The position numbers were made by a program, and so were the translations under genes. Positions 7,857 through 15,952 of a stretch of DNA of 49,942 nucleotides are shown one piece after another. The notes under the pieces are model-generated. The model saw only the letters and a list, made by a program, of their open reading frames with translations, was not told the DNA's origin and did no database searches. The DNA comes from Ignavibacteriaceae bacterium (GTDB lineage: Bacteria; Bacteroidota; Ignavibacteria; Ignavibacteriales; Ignavibacteriaceae). The DNA lies in the NCBI GenBank assembly GCA_031292455.1, contig JARLHC010000013.1:1-49942 (forward strand). Direction: 5' to 3'. Position 1 is the first letter of the stretch. Every line of letters starts with the position of its first letter.

Positions 7857-7885
7857 TTGACATCAAATCCTATAATAACTATATT
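7857..7885 (+). promoter_or_regulatory. Sigma-70-type promoter for rpsT
   Basis: TTGACA (7857-7862), 17-nt spacer, TATATT (7880-7885), placing transcription start near 7892 and the rpsT ATG about 34 nt beyond it. It is the best -35/-10 match found in the window and indicates a conventional housekeeping promoter. Confidence 0.65.
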
Positions 7886-7925
7886 TATAGTCAATTTTTT
7901 ATTATTTCTATAAAGGTTTCATTTA

Positions 7926-8192
7926 ATGGCTAACCATAAATCGGCAAAGAAAAGAATACGTACTACAGCAAGAAGAAGAAAAGTAAATCAGATGACAGAA
8001 TCGAAGATTAAGACTTCTATTAAGAAAGTTCTATCAAGTACCGATAAAACCGAAGTAGAAAAACTTTACAAAGAAGCTGTTGCCATATTAGACAGAAGTT
8101 CTGTAAAAGGAAAGATACCTAAGAACAATGCATCAAGGAAAAAAGCTGCTCTGACTAAACATTTGAACGGCTTAACCGTAGCGACAGCATAA
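7926..8192 (+). CDS. rpsT: 30S ribosomal protein S20
   Basis: 88 residues, Lys/Arg-rich, all helical, binding 16S rRNA in the body of the small subunit. Starts MANHKSAKKRIRTTARRR, with the family segment GKIPKNNASRKKAALTKHLN near the C-terminus. AAAGG lies 9 nt before the ATG. Monocistronic: promoter at 7857-7885 and a strong terminator about 30 nt after the stop. Confidence 0.98.
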   Translation: MANHKSAKKRIRTTARRRKVNQMTESKIKTSIKKVLSSTDKTEVEKLYKEAVAILDRSSVKGKIPKNNASRKKAALTKHLNGLTVATA

Positions 8193-8218
8193 TCTGATTT
8201 ATAAAAAAGTAATTGGTG

Positions 8219-8254
8219 AAATGAAATTAGCTCTATTAAGAGCTTTTTTCATTT
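8219..8254. terminator. Bidirectional terminator between rpsT and the GlmU-like gene
   Basis: Inner stem AGCTCT (8229-8234) with AGAGCT (8239-8244) and a 4-nt loop. After a 2-nt internal mismatch a further 8-bp AT-rich stem (8219-8226 with 8247-8254) contains A and T tracts on both sides. It sits between convergent genes and can end transcription from both strands. Confidence 0.8.
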
Positions 8255-8261
8255 TAAACTG

Positions 8262-9767
8262 TTACAGTTCCTTAATAGCATTTATTCCTTCGGGATCAGG
8301 GATATAGAACCTGACTGGTTTAGTAACTCCTTTCTGATCAGCAAGCCGCACAATTTTTTTCCTGATAATAACGCTGTTCTCAATATGAACGCCATCTTCA
8401 AGAACAGACCCGAAGATATAGGTAGTTCCCTTTATCAAAACATTATTACCAATATGCAAAGGAAATTCATTACTGCCTGTAAGACGAACACTGGATTCTA
8501 TCCTGGATCCTTTGCCTATTTCAATATTTCCTTTAATAGTATTGCCCCATAGGATTTCGACATCCTCCCCGATCTTCATAGTTTGACCCGATAATACGGA
8601 GATATGGACATTTTCCCAGATAACAATATTCTTCCCGAAAATAATATTCCCCTCAATGAATGAATTCTGTTTTATTTCAACATTATAATTCAGCTTTACA
8701 CCTTTACCGATATAAACTCCTTTACCCACAGCAATATCAAGAGGAATATTTAATTTATCAAGTTCAAGGATCTGATCAATTACAGAATCATGAATAAAGA
8801 AATCATCCGGATCTTCTATTTCTATTATATCTTTTAACCTGTTATAATTCTGCCTACGCGCAACAATTTCCATCTCCTTAAGAACAGATTTATTATTAAA
8901 GCCCATGACAACATGCGGTTCCATAGGGCTTACAGCCATAACTGAATAATTGTTTTTATTGAATATGGAGATCAGATCTGTAATATAAACTTCACTCTGC
9001 GCATTATTACTTGACAGATTTTTAACAAGGCTAAGAAGTATTTTATAATTAAATGCATATACTCCTGAATTAAATTCATTTATCCCCAGGAGTTCCTCCT
9101 TAGCAAATGAATAGACCATACCATTAAAATTGACTTTATATGGTAGGTCTTCCGGTAGAGCCATTATGTCCTTAAACTCCATTATTTCAATCACCTTACC
9201 ACAGGCTTTACCAGAAGGTTTTCCATTCTCATCTTTTTCTTTTACTCTTATTATTCTTCCATAATGATTTTCTAAAGGATCTCCCTCATAATTGCCGGTA
9301 AGTACCATCATGTTGCTTCCCGATTTTATAAAATCCTGTCTAAACATGGACATAGTATCCTGGTTTATGAGTCCCATATCTCCCGGGAGAACATAAATGT
9401 TTCCATCAAAGCTTTTATCACTTATTTTCTTCAGGGCAATCTGCAGGGCATGTCCTGTTCCCTTTTGAACTTCCTGATATGCATATGCAGTAAAATTTCT
9501 TTTACCAAGAACATTCATTACATCTACTGCTTTAATACCAACCACAACAATAATATTAGTATCATAGATTCCGTTACTGCATGCATTAAAAACTCTTTCT
9601 ACTGTAGGAACGCCCCAGATTGTATGCAGCATTTTAGAAAGGTGGGATTTAATTCTTTTCCCATGACCTGCAGCGAGAATGATTGCTATTTCATTCTTCT
9701 GATTATTAAGTGGGGAAGAATAATTTTCTGCCATCTCGTATACACGGTTATCTGCCATTGTATCCAT
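8262..9767 (-). CDS. GlmU-like sugar nucleotidyltransferase with left-handed beta-helix
   Basis: 501 residues. The N-terminal nucleotidyltransferase domain has IILAAGHGKRIKS (29-41), the GlmU-type QKGTGHAL motif and PGDMGL, fitting transfer of a uridylyl group to GlcNAc-1-phosphate. The C-terminal third is hexapeptide repeat (GKGVYIGKGVKL, IGKGSRIESS and similar), a left-handed beta-helix. However, the GlmU acetyltransferase active-site segment (NYDG...K.KT) is absent, and the end (FYIPDPEGINAIKEL) is unlike GlmU. So the uridylyltransferase activity is plausible, but acetyl transfer is doubtful. Length exceeds GlmU (about 456) because of an N-terminal tail of about 25 residues. SD GAGAG precedes the chosen ATG. 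Confidence 0.75.
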   Translation of the reverse strand: MDTMADNRVYEMAENYSSPLNNQKNEIAIILAAGHGKRIKSHLSKMLHTIWGVPTVERVFNACSNGIYDTNIIVVVGIKAVDVMNVLGKRNFTAYAYQEVQKGTGHALQIALKKISDKSFDGNIYVLPGDMGLINQDTMSMFRQDFIKSGSNMMVLTGNYEGDPLENHYGRIIRVKEKDENGKPSGKACGKVIEIMEFKDIMALPEDLPYKVNFNGMVYSFAKEELLGINEFNSGVYAFNYKILLSLVKNLSSNNAQSEVYITDLISIFNKNNYSVMAVSPMEPHVVMGFNNKSVLKEMEIVARRQNYNRLKDIIEIEDPDDFFIHDSVIDQILELDKLNIPLDIAVGKGVYIGKGVKLNYNVEIKQNSFIEGNIIFGKNIVIWENVHISVLSGQTMKIGEDVEILWGNTIKGNIEIGKGSRIESSVRLTGSNEFPLHIGNNVLIKGTTYIFGSVLEDGVHIENSVIIRKKIVRLADQKGVTKPVRFYIPDPEGINAIKEL

Positions 9768-9892
9768 TCAATACTCTCATGTTGTTATATCTAAAAAAGT
9801 AAAAAAACAGATAGTAAATATAAGTGAAAGAATTCTTAATGAGTCTAAAAAGTGGTAGTTTTGTAAAAATAATCATGAGAGGATACATAAGT

Positions 9893-10360
9893 ATGAAGAA
9901 ATCGGCATATTTTGCAATTATATTTTTATTATTGGGTATAATAAGTCCTGCCCAGGATAAAGGTTATGGAATCGGCATTATGGTTGGAGAGCCCTCAGGG
10001 TTAAGCGGAAAATACTGGTTAAATAATACAAATGCTTTGGATTTCGGTTTAGGATTTTCATTTACAAATTTTAACAACAGCAGGATGCAGTTAAACTGTG
10101 ATTACTTATGGCATAATTACGATTGGTTAAAAACTTCAGAAACGCTTGTTATCTATTACGGCCCTGGATTAAAACTTCAGACCGGTGGAAATAACGATGC
10201 CAAGTTTGGTGTAAGAGGAGTTGCGGGAATTGGGTGGTATGTAAAAGATGCCCCAATCGATGTGTTTTTTGAAATAGCACCGGTAATTTACATGATTCCA
10301 GGAACATCCTTAAAAATTGATGCCGGAATAGGAGCAAGGTACTATTTTCAGACTAATTAA
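9893..10360 (+). CDS. Small exported beta-barrel-like protein
   Basis: 155 residues from the ATG at 9893, chosen because AGAGG lies 11-12 nt upstream and because a clean signal peptide (KKSAYFAIIFLLLGIISPAQ) then starts the protein. An upstream in-frame ATG (9824) would add 23 residues before the signal. The mature part is rich in Gly and aromatic residues in alternating strands (YGIGIMVGEPSGLSGKYW, ALDFGLGFSF) and ends in a terminal aromatic-type strand (GIGARYYFQTN), as in 8-stranded outer membrane proteins. No specific function is recognisable. Its last 8 nt overlap the convergent O-antigen ligase gene. Confidence 0.7.
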   Translation: MKKSAYFAIIFLLLGIISPAQDKGYGIGIMVGEPSGLSGKYWLNNTNALDFGLGFSFTNFNNSRMQLNCDYLWHNYDWLKTSETLVIYYGPGLKLQTGGNNDAKFGVRGVAGIGWYVKDAPIDVFFEIAPVIYMIPGTSLKIDAGIGARYYFQTN

Positions 10361-11498
10361 GGTGTTCAATTTTAAATGAATTAAGCAATGTAATAACTAA
10401 GACAAATAATACCGATAAGACAGCAGAAGTGATAAAACCTGATGTAAATGCAGAGAGAATAAAGCTGCTTACCGAGAACAATAGACCAATTATAACATCC
10501 GTGTAAATGCGAGATTTCAATAATTTTATCCCGATAAAATAAATACAGGCAATTAAAAGCAGATAGGCTGTAAGCCCAAAAATACCGGAATCAAAATAAA
10601 TCTGAAGAAATTCATTATGCCATCCGCCGACACCTTTATCAGTCATCTCACTAAACAAGGGGAATATGCTTTTGAATGTACGAGGGCCATACCCCAGGAT
10701 AGGATGATTAAATAATATTTCCTTTGCTCCTTTATACAATACGTCCCTGTCGGAAAGCCCAACGGGATTGTCAATTCTACCAATTACCTGATGGGAATTA
10801 TTATGAAAAGAGAGGAGTGCAAGAAGGGAAACCACAATAAGAATAATCAGAATGTCCCTATAGCTGATCTTTTTTAATATAACGCCAAAGACCAAAAATA
10901 AAACAGCTAAGGCAATACTTGTTCTTCCTAAGGATGTTACAAGGCCAATAACAATTATTATTATACCAATAACTCTTAAATACCTATCTTTTTTATCATC
11001 TTTATTAAGGGGAGAAAATATCAGGATGGGCAAAGCGGCCAACAGATAAGTAGAAAAAACGGTATAGCCTGATGAAAAAGACTGGGCCCTATCATAATAA
11101 TTCAGATTAAACGAAATAATACCTGTCAATGATGCAATAGCGGCAGCGAACAGAAAAATCTGAATAATAATAAGACGCTTCTCAACTGAGAATATTTTCA
11201 GATAAAAGTTTGCGGAAAAGAAAAAGAGATAGAAGATTCCCTCCTTATATAGCACTTCATAACTAACGTTCGGATATTCTGAAGTGAAAACTGTAATTAA
11301 CCTGATAATACCGAAAGTTAAAACAGCGGCAGTTAAGATATCGAATGCTTTCTTCTTCTCTATGTTTTTTTCAAATAACCAGAGCAGAGCTGCAATTCCG
11401 GCAAAGATTTGCAGCAGGAAAATGGAAAAGACAAATGTACAGGCTGCCGCAATGATAAAATAGAAAGGTAGATTTTGGTTATATCTTGAGGATATCAC
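10353..11498 (-). CDS. O-antigen ligase/polymerase family membrane protein
   Basis: 381 residues with about ten hydrophobic spans. The large periplasmic loop carries GLSDRDVLYKGAKEIL, HPILGYGPRTF and GGWHNEFLQIYFDSGIFG, the Wzy_C pattern of WaaL/Wzy proteins that join or polymerise lipid-linked glycans. Which of the two it does cannot be told from sequence. The start is GTG at 11498 with AGGGA about 8 nt upstream; that SD overlaps the end of the upstream MsbA-like gene (TGA at 11502-11504), so the two are translationally coupled. Confidence 0.85.
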   Translation of the reverse strand: MISSRYNQNLPFYFIIAAACTFVFSIFLLQIFAGIAALLWLFEKNIEKKKAFDILTAAVLTFGIIRLITVFTSEYPNVSYEVLYKEGIFYLFFFSANFYLKIFSVEKRLIIIQIFLFAAAIASLTGIISFNLNYYDRAQSFSSGYTVFSTYLLAALPILIFSPLNKDDKKDRYLRVIGIIIIVIGLVTSLGRTSIALAVLFLVFGVILKKISYRDILIILIVVSLLALLSFHNNSHQVIGRIDNPVGLSDRDVLYKGAKEILFNHPILGYGPRTFKSIFPLFSEMTDKGVGGWHNEFLQIYFDSGIFGLTAYLLLIACIYFIGIKLLKSRIYTDVIIGLLFSVSSFILSAFTSGFITSAVLSVLFVLVITLLNSFKIEHLN

Positions 11499-11501
11499 TT
11501 A

Positions 11502-13358
11502 TCAATCCCTAAACTGCATTTCATAAAATTTATTATAAAGACCTTTATCATTTTGGATTAACTCATCGTGAGTTCCGTATTGAACGATTTTGCCCCTGTC
11601 AAGGACAATTATTTTATTAGCATTCCTAATTGTACTAAGGCGATGTGCAATAACGAAAGTTGTCCTATTAATCATTAATCTTTCAATGGCCTCCTGAACA
11701 AGTAGTTCTGATTCATTATCAAGAGCGGAAGTGGCTTCATCAAATATCATAATTTCCGGATTTTTTAATAACGCACGCGCTATAGATAAGCGCTGGCGTT
11801 GACCACCTGATATTTTCACTCCCCTTTCTCCTATTTTTGTATCATATCCATCAGGCATCTCCATGATAAAATTATGAGCGTTTGCAGTTTTAGCAGCTTC
11901 TATAATTTTTTCAAGAGGAAATTCGGTTAAGCCATAAGCGATATTGTTTTTTATCGATTCATTAAACAGGAATGTTTCCTGAGTTACAATTCCCATAAAT
12001 CCGCGAAGGGTTTCTATACTTATTTCTTTAATATCGATGTTATCGATAAGAATAGTTCCTGAAGTGGGGTCAAAAAAACGAGATATCAGATCAACAAGGG
12101 TTGATTTTCCGCCGCCAGAGGGACCAACGAATGCAAGTATTTCCCCTTTTTTGACTTTGAATGAGATATCATCCAGAACAAGTTCATCCGAATCATCATA
12201 ATGGAAGGACACGTTACGGAATTCAATGGATTCCTTAAAGTTCTTTAGTTCCAGAGGTTTTTCAATATTCCTTATAGAGGGCTGCGTATCCATTATTTCA
12301 AATATCCGGTCGGCTGCCGCACTTGATTCCTGAATCCTATTATTAACACTGCTGAGTTCTTTAATAGGAGGCATTAATTGAAAGATAGCCAGCAGGAAAC
12401 CAATAAATTCGCTCCCCGTTAACACATGTTTCTCAAGGACCAGAATTCCTCCATAATAAATAATAATAACCCCGACAACAACGCTTAATATTTCCGTTAT
12501 TGGAGATGCGGCATTTCTGATCCTTGCTACTTTAATGACTAGTTTAAGAAAGCCATGCGTTTCATCCATGAATTTATGGTTTTCATATTTCTCCATGCTG
12601 AATGCCTTCACAATTTTTACTCCAGAAATGGTCTCCTGAAGAATACTTGTTATATCCGCCATTTTTGATTGAATCCTAGTGCTATACCTTCTAAGCTTAA
12701 AACCAATCCATGAAATAATTACCATTATAAAGGGAAGAATAACAAGAGAAAGAAGAGTGAGTCTCCAGCTAATACTTACTGCTATACCGAAGAATACCAG
12801 AATGTTAAGTGGCTCACGGATTAAATTAAGGAAGGTGGCAGAAATACTTGCCTGAACCGCAGTTACATCATTTGTCAGCCGGGAAATCAGATTTCCGACT
12901 CTTTCCTGCTTGAAATAACTCATAGGCAGCTGGTGAAGATGCTTATAGGCATCGTCCCGTAAATCCGTCATTGATGCGTACTCCGTATACGCAAGGAAAT
13001 ATGCCTGCAAATAACCAAAGATGTTTTTAAGAAGGAACGAAATCAAAACCAGCAAACAGATACTAAATAATTTATGGGTATTATCGCCATTAAATACAAA
13101 ATTGTGAAACGAAGATGCTACTCCATCTTTTAACTTAATTATCCAATCTGGTAGAATAGACATTGTTTTATCAACAGCAGAGGGTTGGGTAACAATCTCA
13201 TTTTTTGTATTATCATTGAATAATGTATCCAGGAGAGGGATAGTCAAATAAATAGATATTCCGTTGAGAAATGCAAACAAAACTGTACATACAATGGAAA
13301 GCAGGAGAGACTTCCAGTAAGGTTTAACGTATTGTAATATTCTTAAATAAGTTTTCAT
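11502..13358 (-). CDS. MsbA-like ABC transporter, fused permease and ATPase
   Basis: 618 residues, a half-transporter that dimerises. Six membrane helices occupy about 15-335. The ATPase domain has Walker A GPSGGGKST (412-420), Q-loop VTQETFLF (458-465), signature ISGGQRQRL (516-524), Walker B IMIFDEATSALD (537-547) and H-loop H572. An insertion between the first two helices (about 45-95) is longer than in E. coli MsbA. Position next to O-antigen ligase and glycosyltransferase genes suggests export of lipid A or another lipid-linked glycan, by inference. Confidence 0.9.
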   Translation of the reverse strand: MKTYLRILQYVKPYWKSLLLSIVCTVLFAFLNGISIYLTIPLLDTLFNDNTKNEIVTQPSAVDKTMSILPDWIIKLKDGVASSFHNFVFNGDNTHKLFSICLLVLISFLLKNIFGYLQAYFLAYTEYASMTDLRDDAYKHLHQLPMSYFKQERVGNLISRLTNDVTAVQASISATFLNLIREPLNILVFFGIAVSISWRLTLLSLVILPFIMVIISWIGFKLRRYSTRIQSKMADITSILQETISGVKIVKAFSMEKYENHKFMDETHGFLKLVIKVARIRNAASPITEILSVVVGVIIIYYGGILVLEKHVLTGSEFIGFLLAIFQLMPPIKELSSVNNRIQESSAAADRIFEIMDTQPSIRNIEKPLELKNFKESIEFRNVSFHYDDSDELVLDDISFKVKKGEILAFVGPSGGGKSTLVDLISRFFDPTSGTILIDNIDIKEISIETLRGFMGIVTQETFLFNESIKNNIAYGLTEFPLEKIIEAAKTANAHNFIMEMPDGYDTKIGERGVKISGGQRQRLSIARALLKNPEIMIFDEATSALDNESELLVQEAIERLMINRTTFVIAHRLSTIRNANKIIVLDRGKIVQYGTHDELIQNDKGLYNKFYEMQFRD

Positions 13359-13438
13359 TCTTGTAGTCAGAAATTAGATTATTCCGGAATAACATAAGCA
13401 CTGCTCATAAAACATTCAAATATTTCCGGTTTAATTTT

Positions 13439-13474
13439 ACTTTAGGATATTTTGACATTAAAACCACCTAAAGT
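13439..13474. promoter_or_regulatory. Inverted repeat overlapping the GT9 promoter (possible operator)
   Basis: Perfect 8-bp arms ACTTTAGG (13439-13446) and CCTAAAGT (13467-13474) with a 20-nt spacer. The left arm is just upstream of the -35 box and the right arm abuts the -10 box, a layout expected of a repressor operator. It could also fold as RNA on the opposite strand. Confidence 0.4.
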
Positions 13475-13480
13475 TATTTT
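13452..13480 (+). promoter_or_regulatory. Sigma-70-type promoter for the GT9 gene
   Basis: TTGACA (13452-13457), 17-nt spacer, TATTTT (13475-13480). Predicted start near 13487 lies after the GTG at 13484, so translation must begin further in; this supports the ATG at 13550. Confidence 0.55.
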
Positions 13481-13549
13481 AGAGTGCAACTTTTCCATTG
13501 TAAATTTAACTATATAAATGATGCATACAAATGGGGCCTGGTAAATAAT

Positions 13550-14533
13550 ATGAACTATTCGTCAATGAAAAAAGTGCTAATCATTCGTCTAGGAAAAATA
13601 GGCGATATAGTTACCACTTCATTTGTATTTGAGATATTTAAAACCAATTTTCCTCATATTGATATATATCTTCTAACCTTAAATTTAAACAGGGATGTGC
13701 TCGAATTTAATCCAACCCTGAAGAAAATATATTATTCAAAAAACAATCTGGTGCTTTTGTGGAATCTGCTAAAATTAAAATTCTTAAAATTCGATCTCAT
13801 GCTTGATTTTAATGATAATGAATCCGTCACCAGTTCATTGATATTCCGCTTTCTCAAAGCAAGATTTAAGGCCGGATATAATTTTAAAAGATACGAGAAT
13901 ACCATTAATATAAAAGTCAATTCATTAAAGAAAGAAGAATCGCATATAATTGAGAGAATGAGAGATTTTCTAATTCAAATTGGAATACCTGTTGAAGAGA
14001 GCAAAGTAAAGCCATTTTTCTATATCGGTCCTTCCATCCGTTCAGAAATAGAAAAAAATATAGATCATAAAGGAAAGCTAATAGCTGTAAATCTTTCTGC
14101 CGGAGCAAAGATACGGTACTGGAGCAAAGACAAATGGGTTGAGTTGCTTAATAGAATATTAAAGGAGTATCCGTCATTCAAGCTATTACTTCTTTCAACT
14201 CCCGCGGATAAAGTGTTACGTCAGGCAATATACTCAGAACTCTCACGTGTACAATGTCCGGATGCTGATCAATTGTCGATACAGTATTTCGCAGCTTATA
14301 TTCAGATATCGAATATCTTAATAACGCCGGATACCAGTGCGGTTCATATTGCTTCTGCATTTGGTGTGCCGTTGATAGCATTATATCCAAATTATACTGA
14401 TAATTTCATAAGCTGGCAGCCGTACAAAACTCCTCATCGTTCTATTAAAAGTAGCGGTGAATCAATAAATCAGATTTCTGTCGCTGAAGTACTAATGAAC
14501 TTTAAAAGTTTAGTTAAGGAGCTCAATCTCTGA
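13550..14533 (+). CDS. Glycosyltransferase family 9 (heptosyltransferase-like)
   Basis: 327 residues from the ATG at 13550. The reading frame extends to a GTG at 13484, but that lies before the predicted transcription start. A GT-B fold enzyme related to LPS heptosyltransferases WaaC/WaaF and WaaQ: KKVLIIRLGKIGDIV at the N-terminus, AVNLSAGAKIRYWSKDKW in the middle, and TPDTSAVHIASAFGVPLIALY in the donor-binding C-terminal domain. Acceptor and sugar are unknown. It converges with the GT2 gene, their ends overlapping by 11 nt. Context (MsbA-like, O-antigen ligase, GT2) supports LPS core or similar glycan assembly. Confidence 0.85.
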   Translation: MNYSSMKKVLIIRLGKIGDIVTTSFVFEIFKTNFPHIDIYLLTLNLNRDVLEFNPTLKKIYYSKNNLVLLWNLLKLKFLKFDLMLDFNDNESVTSSLIFRFLKARFKAGYNFKRYENTINIKVNSLKKEESHIIERMRDFLIQIGIPVEESKVKPFFYIGPSIRSEIEKNIDHKGKLIAVNLSAGAKIRYWSKDKWVELLNRILKEYPSFKLLLLSTPADKVLRQAIYSELSRVQCPDADQLSIQYFAAYIQISNILITPDTSAVHIASAFGVPLIALYPNYTDNFISWQPYKTPHRSIKSSGESINQISVAEVLMNFKSLVKELNL

Positions 14534-15284
14534 GAGAGTGATCCTGTGAGTTTTGTAATTCCCAGATTTTCACATATACCAAAAGTGTCGTAATTCCACT
14601 TATCAAAGAAACAATAAAACCATATATTCCATCCCTATATCCCCTCAAGGAAATAAAATCTTTCATAAAAGCTGATAATGCATGGAGGATGATAGTATGG
14701 ATTTTAACTTTTTTAGTCTTATTAAACTTTTCCTGAGCCTGAAGTGAAGAATAGATGTTGACTTTAGAAATTGTTCTTTCAGTTGAGGTAAATGTAAGAT
14801 GAATAAGTGAGGATTTAAGATTATCGAAACTGCCATTAACTTCAAATCCTTCATGGACAAGCCGTTCTGTAACAGATGCCTTTGATTTTCTAAACAGCCT
14901 AAGCTGGTAATCGTTATTCCAGCCACACGAAGAAATATGGCGATCAAGAAGATAATTTTCCCTAGGGATTTTATAGCCATCAACTGCGCCTGAATTAAAT
15001 GTCATGATTTCTTTTTTCAGATTATCAGATACTCTTTCATCGGCATCAATATTAAGTATCCATTCATTAGAAGCTAAACTCAAAGCATATCTTTTCTGGG
15101 CAGCGAACCCTTCCCATTTATGAACAAAAATCCTGTCAGTATATTTTGAAGCAATACTAATTGTACTATCTGTACTTTCAGCGTCCACGACGATAATTTC
15201 ATCTGCCCAGTTAACACTTTTTAAGGCATCCTCCAGACAGGATTCTTCATTTTTTACAATCATTATAACAGATATTTTTTCCAT
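14523..15284 (-). CDS. Glycosyltransferase family 2, WaaE/KdtX-like
   Basis: 253 residues. A GT-A fold enzyme starting MEKISVIMIVKNEESCLEDA, with VVDAESTDST, WEGFAAQKRYAL and the metal-binding motif IDADER (D80-A81-D82). The order matches WaaE/KdtX-type enzymes that add a hexose to the LPS inner core, usually about 250 residues. The C-terminus has a hydrophobic stretch (GIYGFIVSLISGITTLLVYV) that may anchor it to the membrane. It lies 17 nt downstream of the site-2 protease gene in the same orientation. Confidence 0.85.
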   Translation of the reverse strand: MEKISVIMIVKNEESCLEDALKSVNWADEIIVVDAESTDSTISIASKYTDRIFVHKWEGFAAQKRYALSLASNEWILNIDADERVSDNLKKEIMTFNSGAVDGYKIPRENYLLDRHISSCGWNNDYQLRLFRKSKASVTERLVHEGFEVNGSFDNLKSSLIHLTFTSTERTISKVNIYSSLQAQEKFNKTKKVKIHTIILHALSAFMKDFISLRGYRDGIYGFIVSLISGITTLLVYVKIWELQNSQDHSLRD

Positions 15285-15300
15285 GTAAAACTAATTATTT

Positions 15301-15951
15301 TCAGGTTCCGGCAATTTTAATAAAGAATTGAAGAATTAAATTTATCAAATTCATAAAATATTTCCACAGAGGGCTATATATAAACAGCATTAGAACTATT
15401 GAGCCATAAATTCCCAGGTTAAGAAACGCGGCAGTAATTTTAGAAGGGAAAAGATCAAATAAAATATGGGAACCATCCAGCGGAGGAAGCGGGAGGATAT
15501 TAAATGCAAATAGAAAAACATTAAGGAAAACTCCATACCAGAAAAAATTAATTAACTGAATATGATATTCCGATTCCCAGTTCCTTGACAAACTAAACAA
15601 TAGAAGGAAAATAAGAGCAAGTACCAGGTTTGATAATGGGCCGGCAAAGGACACTATAGCATCATCGCGTAATGGGTTGCTAAAATTTTTCCTATTTATC
15701 TGAACAGGTTTAGCCCATCCTATCAAAGCGAAACCGGTTGCAAATGAAGCAATAGGCATAATTACAGTTCCGATCAGATCAACATGTTTTAACGGATTAA
15801 GTGAAAGTCTTCCCTGTTTTTTAGCCGTATCATCACCCATTAATTTTGCCGAAAAAGCGTGAGCAAATTCATGAAAGGTAATAGAAATAAAGAATACAGG
15901 TAAAAATGTCAGGAATGATATTAGTCTTTCACTTATCTGAATATTTTCCAA
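15301..15951 (-). CDS. Site-2 protease family membrane metalloprotease (M50)
   Basis: 216 residues from a TTG start at 15951, chosen because a strong SD (AGAGGA) lies 4 nt before it inside the end of xerD. The frame extends to an ATG at 16041, but that would overlap xerD by 89 nt, and no other ATG precedes the active site. The zinc motif HEFAH (H27, E28, H31) lies in the first membrane helix, and NILPLPPLDG supplies the third ligand (D159) in a later helix. Such proteins cleave membrane-embedded substrates; this short form, without PDZ or CBS domains, resembles YwhC/Rv-type family members of unknown target. Confidence 0.85.
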   Translation of the reverse strand: MENIQISERLISFLTFLPVFFISITFHEFAHAFSAKLMGDDTAKKQGRLSLNPLKHVDLIGTVIMPIASFATGFALIGWAKPVQINRKNFSNPLRDDAIVSFAGPLSNLVLALIFLLLFSLSRNWESEYHIQLINFFWYGVFLNVFLFAFNILPLPPLDGSHILFDLFPSKITAAFLNLGIYGSIVLMLFIYSPLWKYFMNLINLILQFFIKIAGT

Positions 15952-15952
15952 A

